Positions 25,201 to 33,448 are shown, numbered from the stretch's first letter. The stretch is 64,000 nucleotides of DNA from UM-FILTER-37-12 sp964344965 (GCA_964344965.1 CAYFPJ010000005.1:1-64000); one strand, 5' to 3'. Program-made: numbers and translations. The notes: generated from the sequence alone by a model not told the origin.

Positions 25201-28200
25201 CTGGTTCAGCTGGTGTTGCAGCCTCTTTTGGATACAAGCTTCGCAATATACTCTCTATGGTCTCGAGATCATCATTGATATTCACATAGACATCCCATCT
25301 GTTTGGTGAGAGATTTGTCACTTTACTGCTGTCACGAGGACCGAGTGAGAGTTTGGCGATTTGGATTTTACCTTCAGCTTTGACGGTCTGGAAGATTCTA
25401 GTCAAGCCAGCCATTTTTTCGGCACTGATGGTACGCATATCCCACAAGTCTTTGTTTTCATCTCTGGCTGTAGGTCCACTGTGTTGAGGTATGTAGCGAT
25501 CTCTTCTTCCTCTTCTGCTGCGTTTCCTGATATATGTAGTCTGACCTTTTTTCTGGACTACTAGCGCTATTGAAGATACTGCTTCGCCAAGTTCTTTTCC
25601 GTATTGATCTTTGATCAGGTCTTCTAGTATTTCATTTTGTTTATTCACTTCATTGTTGCGATCCATGAAGAGGCGGAGCATGTTGTCGACGATTTCTCTG
25701 CGCTGTGTTTCGGTTTCATTCTCTACCAGGTCTCTACCTCTTTCTATTTCTATCAGTTTCATTGCAGCTTGGGTCTGGGAACCAGCCTCGAAGATACTAG
25801 AGTTGAATGCTAGACGTAGTCGTCGCAGTATTTTTTCTTTTTCTTTGTCTTGGCCAAGGACTAGCTCGGCCATCATATCACGGACAAACATTAGATAATC
25901 TATGCCATTTTCTTTTTTTCTCTTTTGTAATTTGCGGATCTCGAAGAGCTCTGCTTCGGGCATGAGAATTTCTGATCCGGCGACAAAGGCAGTTGCTTTT
26001 GGTGGGTTGGCTTGTTTTTTCACTTCCCAGCGGAATAGTCTGTTGTTGGTCAGCAAGTCACCAAGGCCAGCAATTTTTGGGTTTTCTGCTTCTACGTTTT
26101 CCAAAAATCTTCTGAATTCACCATCTATTTTGATGTCAAATTTGTTGAGGTAGATGGCTATGTCTTCGTAGGCTTTTTGGTTTTTGGCAATGGCTGTCTC
26201 GGCAGTATCACTTGGTCCGGGTTCAGCCATTTTGTAGATGTCGACAATGTCATTGTAGATTTGCATGGCGCTGATGTTTGTCTCGACAGGGATTTGAGCC
26301 ACCCTGCTTTTGGGGTTGAATTCAAAAAATGCAGTCCTTCTGTCCGGAGCTATCAGACCTCTTTTTTGCAAGAGTATTTCTAGGGGTGTGGGGCCTTTTG
26401 GCTCTCTTTCTACACCACCTTCACGCTCACCTCCACCATTTCCATTACCATCTCCTCCATTTTCTGGAGGTGAAGGTGGGCCACTACCGATCACATCGAT
26501 AGGGTGTCGGGGTGTTCCTGATGTTCCTGTCTCTATGTCGATAGAACCTAGAGATGAGTCACCGGCAGCTGGTGGAGGAGTGGTGTCTGGTCTGGCAGCT
26601 GCGGGTGGTGGTGCATGTGAAGTATCTATTTCTGTAGCAGGTCTATCATCATCTTTTGTGCGTTCATTTTCAAAAGACATAGTTCCATCCTCCGGAGTTG
26701 GGCCACCCAAAGAATTAGATCCGAATATGGCAGTTGCTGACGCCTCTTCTTTTTGTTTTAATCTAGCTTCTAATTCTCTTATTTCGGTATCAAAAATTTG
26801 ACTTTGTTGCTCAAAGTCGCGGTTGCCACTAGCACCCCATACCCTATCTCGTACCCTTTTTACATTATTTATGTCAGTGGTGAAGCTGTGTTGTCGTGTA
26901 TTTTCTAACTGACTTATTCTTTTCTCTAGTGCATCGATTGATTCATTAGCTGTGTTTAAAAAATTGGCGCGTTTTGTGATTTCTCCTTCTGCCTCTTCGC
27001 ATGCTTTTATAAATTTTTCTTTATTTTCTTCTTGTTTTTCGTTTGTGCTTTGTTCTCCAAGCCTTGTGTGCCATTTAAGTATGCCGCCAATCATGAAATT
27101 TAATTCATTTCTAAAAGGCGTACCTTCGAAGTCATCCAATGATTTTCGTATCTTTTCTAGTCTAGCATTTGCGCCTGGTAGCACTTGTTCACGGATTTGA
27201 TCAGGTAAAAATGTTTCTCCTTCTGTAGCTGCGTCTGTTTTTCTTTTTTCATCCTCCATCCTTATTAGCTCTCTAGTAATTTTTGCCACCCCTTCTCTAA
27301 TCAATCTGACATATTCATCAACAGAGTCTGCAGTCTCTGTGCCGCCTAATATTTCATTTTGAACAGAGTATGTTCCAGATTCATCTATTGATAAAGCCAC
27401 AATTCCGCTCGAACGGCTATTCGCGTCTGTATAATAAAATTTTAATTTTTTATTATCACCACTCAACACCATTGTAGGAGTGACTTCATTATTTGCAGTC
27501 ATGTGTATATCTGTTTCTCCTACTTTGAGCAGTCCTTCTCTGGGATCAAATGTTCCGAGAATCTCAAAGATTTGTTTTGGAGTTTCTGCTCTGGCGGTAG
27601 GATCATCATCTGCAGAGTAGTCTCCAGATGGGTCTGGAGTTAGATCTATTACAGCCCCATCTGCTTCTCCACTCTCATCTCCTCCCAAAGCTTGACCTGA
27701 TGGATCGGCAGTTCCAGGAACTGGACCACCAAGGGATCCAGATCCGAATCTCATTGTCTGCCGATGAGGGTCTTGTGGATGGTCTAATGTCGGAGGGAGT
27801 AGTTCAGACTCTACTTCTTCAGGAGCATTAAAAGTGTGGAAACAATCTACACAAGTTAATTCTTGACCAGAAACACCTTTTGAGTTTTTTTCTCTGCAGT
27901 GAGGACATTCGAATGCCCTTTTTTCTCCAGAAGAAGAATCTAGAGCCGCTTGGAGTTCTTTTTTTAAATTTTTTACAGCGGCCTTAAAACTCTCTATAGC
28001 ATCTTTCAATTTTTTTTCATCCAAATTTTCAAAATGGTTTTTCAGCGACGCTCCTAAATCTTTTACTCTCTCAACGATGCTTTCACATCCCTTCGGTAGT
28101 CTGGACACCAAATCACTAAGCTCTCGTAGTTGCTCCTGAGCTTCTTGTTTTGCTTCTTCTCTTTGTCGTTCAATTGATTTTGGTTCACCAGTAGGCTCGG

Positions 28201-28204
28201 CCAT
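22211..28204 (-). CDS. Giant zinc-ribbon protein with tandem novel repeats
   Basis: I do not recognise this ~1997-residue protein. ATG 28204 is preferred; a TTG at 28231 would add 9 residues and overlap the upstream gene. Residue numbers below count from that TTG. Residues 15-100 form a charged coiled coil. Cys109, 112, 127 and 130 (CPHC...CVDC) make a zinc ribbon. Long Pro/Gly/Asp-rich linkers occur around 135-210, 520-620 and 1500-1600. At the C-terminus four tandem units of ~85-115 residues end in a shared motif: GDAITLNIEADDWEETI (1690), GDIQLNIQKDNWEKEL (1804), GRIQLNIEQDGWQDKL (1890) and GLIQVSIEDNDWETKL (1981). Similar but diverged motifs appear mid-protein (WDVYVNINDD, CVLHVNATSDTWEAEV). 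No signal peptide or membrane span is evident, so it is probably cytoplasmic. Function unknown. Confidence 0.85.
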   Translation of the reverse strand: MAEPTGEPKSIERQREEAKQEAQEQLRELSDLVSRLPKGCESIVERVKDLGASLKNHFENLDEKKLKDAIESFKAAVKNLKKELQAALDSSSGEKRAFECPHCREKNSKGVSGQELTCVDCFHTFNAPEEVESELLPPTLDHPQDPHRQTMRFGSGSLGGPVPGTADPSGQALGGDESGEADGAVIDLTPDPSGDYSADDDPTARAETPKQIFEILGTFDPREGLLKVGETDIHMTANNEVTPTMVLSGDNKKLKFYYTDANSRSSGIVALSIDESGTYSVQNEILGGTETADSVDEYVRLIREGVAKITRELIRMEDEKRKTDAATEGETFLPDQIREQVLPGANARLEKIRKSLDDFEGTPFRNELNFMIGGILKWHTRLGEQSTNEKQEENKEKFIKACEEAEGEITKRANFLNTANESIDALEKRISQLENTRQHSFTTDINNVKRVRDRVWGASGNRDFEQQSQIFDTEIRELEARLKQKEEASATAIFGSNSLGGPTPEDGTMSFENERTKDDDRPATEIDTSHAPPPAAARPDTTPPPAAGDSSLGSIDIETGTSGTPRHPIDVIGSGPPSPPENGGDGNGNGGGEREGGVEREPKGPTPLEILLQKRGLIAPDRRTAFFEFNPKSRVAQIPVETNISAMQIYNDIVDIYKMAEPGPSDTAETAIAKNQKAYEDIAIYLNKFDIKIDGEFRRFLENVEAENPKIAGLGDLLTNNRLFRWEVKKQANPPKATAFVAGSEILMPEAELFEIRKLQKRKKENGIDYLMFVRDMMAELVLGQDKEKEKILRRLRLAFNSSIFEAGSQTQAAMKLIEIERGRDLVENETETQRREIVDNMLRLFMDRNNEVNKQNEILEDLIKDQYGKELGEAVSSIALVVQKKGQTTYIRKRSRRGRRDRYIPQHSGPTARDENKDLWDMRTISAEKMAGLTRIFQTVKAEGKIQIAKLSLGPRDSSKVTNLSPNRWDVYVNINDDLETIESILRSLYPKEAATPAEPEPTATLTPEQRKKEIGRLSQVLINNKAQTVEDIVAWITSKPESTDTRKIGIAIMLLGDDLARKIFKLISEQDIENILKQIEQLDGVSDTECHEVLIELVAKPSAPTNTEWYETYLERPDVENVDIPEQYLLAEDESDEDYFEKIVGKVKDKMWNEDYRWYDLNLLRRAMTEQDGMGEKLLATIMDENKGALTKAIANFENSPDDDKNIDLEQVKALLELVPSDKVDDTFARVAEKITALGAEDSKIKKEIKSLKKNKVIRGLEEKIPYPFFKLVHHSEKFLGALDEPEFQTKLSDVIVGNDTKKMVDQVLLYDKGDEMKSYISLNDERQCVLHVNATSDTWEAEVRSELEKMKLVDPEYWKDDTQQDTDRYVLFLAQEMKEQTDQDDSGDLKKINSIKKAMSIEGGDEALQVVERYLTDLCNKIGGGDEDRKNSLDLIKAFHGLAPSNNVFQKWGTLIYRKLTEKGAPEAESYKMYAVDSTSVANETNQDATETAPPPDQTEPPAEPIEPPAETPPQRPDYTGIRARVHSELEAAYRRTAEEVAEEERRMAAENEGRDPRERPVLQTGNDNVGATDLEPAQDLTDSQDGQSPPSDTRTSTKRKEIWRRVRDVFSNPAKRLSEIIVKDRRLSSSLEEQQLDREKIKEIIDRIERLKGILDNNNFEGLIDLVAGDTTHKKEGDAITLNIEADDWEETILQMLKGDYTPDDSEKDKEGKAGDTIEIPTDPAEQLQAIESLVRDDERLFIYKGVVFAEDERKIVLDRLPIVQEMLRISGYPEKVGLAGKDHDHMIHQGDIQLNIQKDNWEKELERLIGVQEIRSALNSGETDARFFSFTNGNFTLPKDVIMERVREATIILDELKFQGDVGVDGHASNRLNEDGRIQLNIEQDGWQDKLKKMIFEQRDTIIKGWSSQDPRLRTYLFKDVPFSDKTIKEAPAIISRIIQILDETGYNQQVCIVGIGQRSRKQKSTGLIQVSIEDNDWETKLRGLIAEQQTT

Positions 28205-28214
28205 ATGATTGTGG

Positions 28215-28451
28215 TTATTGTTTATCGACAATATTTTCTAAAATTTCTTTCATTTTTTTCTTGTCAATTAATGTTTGGAGTTCTTCAATAATTTTTTTAC
28301 CCCTTTTTTCCAATTCTTGAAATTTTGGTAAAAATTCATTATAGACTTTGGTCAATCTCTCGATCTTTTTCTGGTCGGTTTCTTTTTTGTCAGAGATAGA
28401 TTTGCCTTGAGTAGATTTCTTTTTTGATTGTGATTTTTTTGTTTTTGGCAT
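28215..28451 (-). CDS. Small Lys-rich coiled-coil protein upstream of the giant gene
   Basis: 78 residues: a Lys/Ser/Gln-rich N-terminus (MPKTKKSQSKKKSTQ) followed by an amphipathic helix with FLPKFQELEKRGKKIIEELQ. The stop lies 11 bp before the preferred start of the giant gene, so the two are one transcript. Its coiled coil could pair with the N-terminal coiled coil of the giant protein, though that is only inferred from position. Confidence 0.6.
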   Translation of the reverse strand: MPKTKKSQSKKKSTQGKSISDKKETDQKKIERLTKVYNEFLPKFQELEKRGKKIIEELQTLIDKKKMKEILENIVDKQ

Positions 28452-28679
28452 ACTTCTTAAACAGGATATAATAAAGATAGTATACCATATTGGTTGACCT
28501 AATTGGAATTTGTATGAAAGGTCTCAGAGGCTACAGAAGCTACAAAGGATTTTTTGGATTTTTGCCACCTAAAATTCTTTTTTGTCTATAAAATCTGTAT
28601 CAAAAAAACTGTCCAAAGAACAGTATAATTTAGCAAAATATTGTGGGTGTGTCAAGTTAAGAGACTGTTTAAACAGTCT

Positions 28680-29194
28680 TTAAGCGAGCATCTCTTCTAG
28701 CTCGGCCACATGATCTGGTGTAATGACACCTTTGTCGCGCTTCAAAAATTCTACATGCTTTTTGTTGAATAGACGTTGTTCTTGATGACGACGGTTGATT
28801 TTACTACCAATCTCCGCAGCCAAGTCAGCATTTTTGTCAGTAACAAAATCTTTGGTGACCATAGTTGATTTGACTGCTCTCATGTCTTGCTTTAAATCTC
28901 TGACGTCCGTTTTTAAATCTCTGACGTCCGTTTTTAAATNNNNNNNNNNNNNNNNNNNNNNNNNNNNNNNNNNNNNNNNNNNNNNNNNNNNNNNNNNNNN
29001 NNNNNNNNNNNNNNNNNNNNNNNNNNNNNNNNNNNNNNNTTTAAATCTCTGACGTCCGTTTTTAAATCTCTGACGTCCGTTTTTAAATTCTTTATGTCTT
29101 TTTTGACGGCAATAAATTCATCAGAAACACCGTCAAAGCCTTTCTTGATAGTAATGAGTAGTTCATCAAATTTTTGTTCTATATCTTTTTCCAT
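28680..29194 (-). CDS. Coiled-coil protein with heptad tandem repeats, interrupted by assembly gap
   Basis: The N-terminal part (from ATG 29194, MEKDIEQKFDELLITIKKG) and C-terminal part (to 28680, ending HVAELEEMLA) flank a 100-N gap. On both sides of the gap a 21-bp unit repeats, coding the 7-residue heptad DLKTDVR. The gap is therefore an unresolved tandem array and the true copy number and frame are unknown. The family resembles the variable-length DUF/t-SNARE-like coiled-coil proteins common in candidate-phyla genomes. A palindrome (28659-28676) downstream may terminate it. Confidence 0.7.
28940..29039. other. 100-N assembly gap
   Basis: Exactly 100 N, a placeholder length, inside the 21-bp tandem array of the coiled-coil gene. 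Confidence 0.99.
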
Positions 29195-29375
29195 ATGCCA
29201 ACAGTGTATATTTCAGTATTTTGTTTGTCAATTATTTGTTTATTTTGCTCAAAAATTAAACAATTTGTAAAATCAAAGATATAAATCACAAGACAAGTCC
29301 TGGCCCCACCTTTCCGAGGCAAACCTTGGGGAATTAAACCAATCCCTCGTCCCGTACCGAGGTACGAGGTCGGGA

Positions 29376-30230
29376 TTATATTACTTTACAATAAGGACTC
29401 CTCTTATCCAAATTGAAATAACTCGGACAACTCTCATCAATATCATTGTGCGGATGACAAATAATCTCTCCATCAAAATTGTATAGTGTGCTAAAGCAAT
29501 AAGGACAACTCTGCATAAAGAAATATACTTTGCTAGAGCCATAAATACACTCTTCGAGACGAGGTGCAGCAGGGCCAGATAGATTTTTGTTACCCATGTC
29601 CAAGAGAATTTGGGTCCAGGCAGCTTGACCGGTCGGAAGAGTGACTGTTTCTTTTTCTTCCTTCTGTTTGCTACTACTCTTGCTACTTGATTTGCTACTC
29701 GAATTATTGCTACTAGAATCTGTATCTACTATTGTCTCTGTAATAACAATTTTTTGTTCAGCCACTGTACAAGCTCCTTCATGGGAAATATTGGCATTTT
29801 GCAAAGTAGCAATACAGGCATTGACATAGGTGATTCCGTCTGTACTACAGACTGGTTTTTCTACTGATTTACATTCACGTACATTTTGGACTACATTGTT
29901 ACTGGCTGTGTCCAGGTAGACTCTGTTGGTAGATGAGGTGTGACAAAAGCCATTCATAAATGAAATGACTTCACAAGCATAGTTGCTTGGGAATTGGCAG
30001 TATTGCTTATTGGTTCCCAGTTGCTCATCGAAGCTCATCACCAAACCATAGCCATATGAAGCACAAAAATCCATAGCTATTTCGATCGGGTCATCTTCAA
30101 CAGTTTGTTTTATTATAGATGTATTGGTAATCCCTTGCTCATCTTTTTCTGCCACATTTTTGTCACCACCACAACCAGCTCCTACTAGGAGGAGCGTGAA
30201 GAGGAGTGTGGGGATGAGGAGGTTTTTCAT
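29376..30230 (-). CDS. Lipoprotein with DUF333-like and Kazal domains
   Basis: A 284-residue secreted lipoprotein: signal peptide with lipobox LVGAGC (Cys20). A DUF333-like segment (AMDFCASYGYGLVMSF ... YCQFP ... CEVISFMNGFC) spans ~50-100. A Kazal-type inhibitor domain follows (ECKSVEKPVCSTDGITYVN, AC, HEGAC), then a Ser/Lys linker (~170-195) and a Cys-rich C-terminal part (CIYGSSKVYFFMQSCPYCF). The Kazal domain suggests inhibition of a serine protease at the cell surface. The target is unknown. Confidence 0.8.
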   Translation of the reverse strand: MKNLLIPTLLFTLLLVGAGCGGDKNVAEKDEQGITNTSIIKQTVEDDPIEIAMDFCASYGYGLVMSFDEQLGTNKQYCQFPSNYACEVISFMNGFCHTSSTNRVYLDTASNNVVQNVRECKSVEKPVCSTDGITYVNACIATLQNANISHEGACTVAEQKIVITETIVDTDSSSNNSSSKSSSKSSSKQKEEKETVTLPTGQAAWTQILLDMGNKNLSGPAAPRLEECIYGSSKVYFFMQSCPYCFSTLYNFDGEIICHPHNDIDESCPSYFNLDKRSPYCKVI

Positions 30231-30242
30231 ATTCTTTTATTT

Positions 30243-30386
30243 CCTCCCCCTACAAGGGGGAGCCTGCCTGCCGGCAAGCAGGCTAGAGGGAGTCTTTAGC
30301 GAGAAAGATGATGTGGTGTCATCTAGTACTGCTTTTCAGTCTTACTTGCTAAAGACCCCTCCTTACCTCCCCTTATAGGGGAGGGA
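30243..30386. repeat. Long imperfect C/G-rich palindrome
   Basis: CCTCCCCCTACAAGGGGGAG...AGGGAGTCTTTAGC on the left pairs with GCTAAAGACCCCTCC...CTCCCCTTATAGGGGAGG on the right. It fills the gap between the lipoprotein and dehydrogenase genes and contains a CCTGCCTGCCGGC palindrome copy (30263-30282). Confidence 0.8.
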
Positions 30387-30390
30387 TTTA

Positions 30391-31413
30391 TTATCCGACT
30401 TTATTTACAGTTTTACCACCCAAAAATCCTTTAATATTCTCAACAGTAGTATCAATAATTCTAATAACAGATTCACGGCTATTGAAAGCATTGTGCGGAG
30501 TGATGATGGTGCGAGGGTGATCGATGAGGAGGTTGTTCATTAGAGTGTGGCGGATCACTTCACCTTGCCTTTCTTCCCAGAGCAATTTTTCTGGATTTAG
30601 GATCATATCTTCGTCCTCTAAAACATCTAATCCAGCTCCGGCCACCAGACCAGTCTCTAGACCCCAGAGAAGGGCCTCTGATTCTATTAGTCCGCCACGA
30701 GCTGTATTTATTATATACACCCCTTTTTTCATTTTTTGAATATTTTCTTTATTTATCATGTGGTGAGTATCTGGAAAAAGGGGTAGATGGAGAGAAATAA
30801 TATCTGATTCTTTAAACAATTTGTTTAAAGTAACATATTGAAAATTAAACTTTTTGTTTAATTTTTCATTTGGAAATTTGTCATAAGCAATAACTTTGGT
30901 ATAAAAACCTTCCAACATTTCAATAAAGTGAGCACCAATATGTCCTGTGCCGATTACACCTATAGTTTTGTCTTTGAGGTCAAAACCACGCAAGCCGTCA
31001 AACTCGAATTTACCTTCTTTTACTCGTTTGCCAGATTTATAAATATTTCTTGACAAACCAAGGAGAAGGGCCATGGCATGTTGGGCAACTGTATTTTCGC
31101 CATATGCTGGCACATTACAGACCGGCACCCCCCTCTTTTTTGCTTCTTCTAGATCGATGTGGTCGTAGCCTGTAGTCATAGTTACTATTAATTTCAATTT
31201 TGGCAAGGAGTCCATTATTTCTTTGGTAACTGGGGAGGCACAGCGTACACCCAATATTTCTGTTTTTTTGTCTACGTTATCAATGGTAAGTAGTTCGTGT
31301 GTGGTCTTGACTGTGTGGTCTTTTAGGTTTTTTCTTAGATGACTGTCTACTCCTGGCATGAGACCGTATAAGGAGCAGTATTGTTTTTTTGGCATAATGT
31401 CGACAATTAACAA
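30391..31413 (-). CDS. D-isomer-specific 2-hydroxyacid dehydrogenase
   Basis: 340 residues. The NAD-binding GTGHIGAHFIEML lies in the middle, with catalytic Arg in NTARGG, Glu in GLDVLEDED and His in TPHNAF. ISLHLPLFPDTHHMIN and the AQHAMALLLGLSRN segment fit D-lactate-dehydrogenase-like enzymes. It probably reduces pyruvate or a related 2-oxoacid, recycling NADH. It is a single gene. The 5' gap is heptamer-periodic (31406-31440). Confidence 0.9.
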   Translation of the reverse strand: MLIVDIMPKKQYCSLYGLMPGVDSHLRKNLKDHTVKTTHELLTIDNVDKKTEILGVRCASPVTKEIMDSLPKLKLIVTMTTGYDHIDLEEAKKRGVPVCNVPAYGENTVAQHAMALLLGLSRNIYKSGKRVKEGKFEFDGLRGFDLKDKTIGVIGTGHIGAHFIEMLEGFYTKVIAYDKFPNEKLNKKFNFQYVTLNKLFKESDIISLHLPLFPDTHHMINKENIQKMKKGVYIINTARGGLIESEALLWGLETGLVAGAGLDVLEDEDMILNPEKLLWEERQGEVIRHTLMNNLLIDHPRTIITPHNAFNSRESVIRIIDTTVENIKGFLGGKTVNKVG

Positions 31414-31440
31414 CTAACATTTAACAATTGACTAATAAGA
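31406..31440. repeat. Heptamer-periodic tract
   Basis: CAATTAA CAACTAA CATTTAA CAATTGA CTAATAA: five 7-nt words directly upstream of the dehydrogenase gene. Confidence 0.7.
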
Positions 31441-31487
31441 TTATAGCAAAATGAATTGGTAAAAGCGAGTATTATTTGTTGTTGGGT

Positions 31488-31522
31488 ACAAAAACCTCTC
31501 AATTTTTGAGAGGTTTTTGTTG
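31488..31522 (-). terminator. rplK terminator
   Basis: ACAAAAACCTCTC and GAGAGGTTTTTGT form a strong hairpin with T runs on both strands, just past the rplK stop. Confidence 0.85.
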
Positions 31523-31546
31523 TATGTTCCATTGATCTATGCAGAG

Positions 31547-31969
31547 TTATTCCACTTGTACACCCATCTGTCTAGCAGTACCTTCGATGATTTTCATTGC
31601 TGCTTCCACATCGTTGGCGTTTAGATCTGGCATTTTCTTTTCAGCTATTTCACGAACTTGTGCTTTGGTAATTTTACCAACTTTGTCCTTTAGAGGATTG
31701 CCAGAACCTTTTTTGATTCCTGCTGCTTTCATGACAAGGGCACTTGCTGGAGCAACTTTGGTGATGAAGTCAAATGTCCGATCTTCATAAACACTGATTA
31801 CCACCGGGACAACTTCACCTTTTTTGTCGGCAGTAGCATTGTTGAACTGCGTACAAAAATCTTGGATATTCAGACCATGTTGTCCGAGAGCTGGACCGAC
31901 TGGAGGAGCTGGGTTGGCGGCTCCACCCATGATTTGGAGTTTGATTTGGGTCATTAATTTTTTAGACAT
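31547..31969 (-). CDS. rplK: 50S ribosomal protein L11
   Basis: Binds 23S rRNA at the GTPase centre. The start KLMTQIKLQIMGGAANPAPPVGPALG, in part PAPPVGPALGQHGLNI, is definitive; the C-terminal rRNA-binding domain ends with GTARQMGVQVE. Length 140 is normal. It follows nusG, but an IVP cassette of ~540 bp separates them. rplA does not follow, contrary to the common order. Confidence 0.97.
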   Translation of the reverse strand: MSKKLMTQIKLQIMGGAANPAPPVGPALGQHGLNIQDFCTQFNNATADKKGEVVPVVISVYEDRTFDFITKVAPASALVMKAAGIKKGSGNPLKDKVGKITKAQVREIAEKKMPDLNANDVEAAMKIIEGTARQMGVQVE

Positions 31970-31974
31970 ATTTT

Positions 31975-32512
31975 TTGGACTTCGGACTTCGGTCTATCAG
32001 ACTTCAGTCTATATAATACGTAAATATTTATCAGAGTGAGAAGCTCCTTGCATAGGACACTCTAATTTTATTTACTTATTCAAATATTTTATGAGAGCAT
32101 TTATTTTTTTTCCGACAATTTGGCTTTTTGTATATATGAACTCGAATCTTTCTTGGCTTAGATATTCTTGATCTAGGGCCACGTAGCATCCAGCAATTAC
32201 TTCCTGCATAGATGTATATGCTATACGCAAAAAACGAATAAATTCTTTGTCAGATTTTCTGTCTGATCCTTCTGCTATGTTTAACATCGTTGATAATGCA
32301 GCGCGGCGTAGTTGTGATGTGAGTCCGAATTTTTCGTCATTAGGAAAATCTTTTGTCACAACATATATGACTTTTACAAATGCTCGTGAAAGTTTCCATA
32401 CGTCAAGATTTTCAAATCTATACCCCTCCATACTATTTATTGTTCTCTTACTATTTTATGTTTGTCTTATAATTCAAGACAGAAGTCTGAAGTCCGATAG
32501 ACCGAAGTCCAA
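31975..32512. mobile_element. IVS-like cassette: IVP gene between 36-bp inverted repeats
   Basis: Left arm 31975-32010 starts TTGGACTTCGG. The right arm 32477-32512 read in reverse complement also starts TTGGACTTCGG and ends TCTGTCT, against CAGTCT on the left. About 27 of 36 positions match and both arms have 7-nt word structure. The right arm abuts the nusG stop. Inside is one IVP/S23 gene. The layout mirrors 23S rRNA intervening sequences (fold-back arms plus S23 gene), but it sits in the nusG-rplK operon. Confidence 0.75.
32072..32431 (-). CDS. Four-helix-bundle protein, 23S rRNA IVP (S23) family
   Basis: 119 residues with the family pattern: YRFENLDVWKLSRAFVKVIY, then FGLTSQLRRAALSTMLNIAEG, in part, and a final helix pair with QEVIAGCYVALDQEYL. 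It is a paralogue of the gene at 15975-16328 but not closely similar. It interrupts the nusG-rplK pair and lies inside a fold-back cassette. Confidence 0.9.
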   Translation of the reverse strand: MEGYRFENLDVWKLSRAFVKVIYVVTKDFPNDEKFGLTSQLRRAALSTMLNIAEGSDRKSDKEFIRFLRIAYTSMQEVIAGCYVALDQEYLSQERFEFIYTKSQIVGKKINALIKYLNK

Positions 32513-33058
32513 CTAAATTTTTTTCACTTGAAGGGCATCCAATTCCACCGGAGTCTCTCGACCAAACATACTGACCAAAACTTTGATCTTCCCTCTGGCG
32601 TCGTCAACAGCACTGACTTTTCCTTCGAAATTCTTGAATGGTCCGTCGATGATTTTCACTGGTTCATCAATAGATAGGTCAATCTTATGGGTTGGATCTT
32701 CTACCTCCATTCTTTTCATGAGAGATTCCATTTCTTTGGCATCAATCGGAGTAGGAGTTGTACCAGATCCTACAAATCCTGTTACATTCGGAGTATTTCG
32801 TACTACATACCATGAATCATCGGTCACGGTCATTTCGACGAGGACGTATCCTGGAAATATTTTCTCTTCGACTGTTTGGCGTTTGCCATTTTTGATCTTA
32901 ATTTTTTTTTCTTTAGGAATGAGGACATTGAAAATCTTGTCTGCCATGTCAAAAGTCTCAGTACGTTGTTCGAGGTTACGCTTGACGTTTTCTTCATATC
33001 CACTATAGGTGTGGAGAACATACCAGCGTTTTCCAAGTTCGAGGGTTTGTTTGGCCAT
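32513..33058 (-). CDS. nusG: Transcription termination/antitermination protein NusG
   Basis: NGN domain with RWYVLHTYSGYEENVKRNL and FPGYVLVEM, then a KOW domain with PVKIIDGPFKNFEGKV. The start ATG 33058 (MAKQTLELGKRWYV) is preferred; the frame stays open into the heptamer tract upstream. About 181 residues. It follows secE and shares its consensus promoter. Confidence 0.95.
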   Translation of the reverse strand: MAKQTLELGKRWYVLHTYSGYEENVKRNLEQRTETFDMADKIFNVLIPKEKKIKIKNGKRQTVEEKIFPGYVLVEMTVTDDSWYVVRNTPNVTGFVGSGTTPTPIDAKEMESLMKRMEVEDPTHKIDLSIDEPVKIIDGPFKNFEGKVSAVDDARGKIKVLVSMFGRETPVELDALQVKKI

Positions 33059-33063
33059 AGATA

Positions 33064-33104
33064 TTAGTTCATAGTTATTGGCCAATAGCCAATAGTTTTT
33101 TATT
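33064..33104. repeat. Heptamer-periodic tract
   Basis: ATAGTTC ATAGTTA TTGGCCA ATAGCCA ATAGTTT in the secE-nusG gap, with a TTGGCCAA dyad in the middle. Confidence 0.75.
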
Positions 33105-33114
33105 GTTTGTTATT

Positions 33115-33306
33115 TTATCCAACTAAAAATCCGATTCCTTTGCTAAAGAAGTAGTCTAGGACTCCGAAGAATACTGCTACACCGATACTCATAGCTACCA
33201 CTACTATAGAGAAGTTGATAGTCTGTTTTTTGGTCGGCCAGACGACTTTTTTTAGCTCACTGATGGAAGCTTTGATGTAGTCTGTCATTTTTTTGAGGAT
33301 TTTCAT
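33115..33306 (-). CDS. secE: Preprotein translocase subunit SecE
   Basis: 63 residues: an amphipathic N-terminal helix with SELKKVVWPTKKQT, the SecE hallmark, then one membrane span (FSIVVVAMSIGVAVFFGVL, about 32-50). First gene of the secE-nusG-rplK unit. Its leader carries a CCTGCCTGCCGGCAGG palindrome (33323-33338) and a GC-rich hairpin near 33405-33432. Confidence 0.95.
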   Translation of the reverse strand: MKILKKMTDYIKASISELKKVVWPTKKQTINFSIVVVAMSIGVAVFFGVLDYFFSKGIGFLVG

Positions 33307-33448
33307 ATAGAAAGGCTTGAAACCTGCCTGCCGGCAGGGGCTTGAAATTTTACTAAAATATTAAATCTCCAACTATTTTTTACCTATACTTAGCGGTTTT
33401 TGAGGTTTTAAAAAACGGCCTGGGGCCGGTAATTCATTTCTTGTTAGC

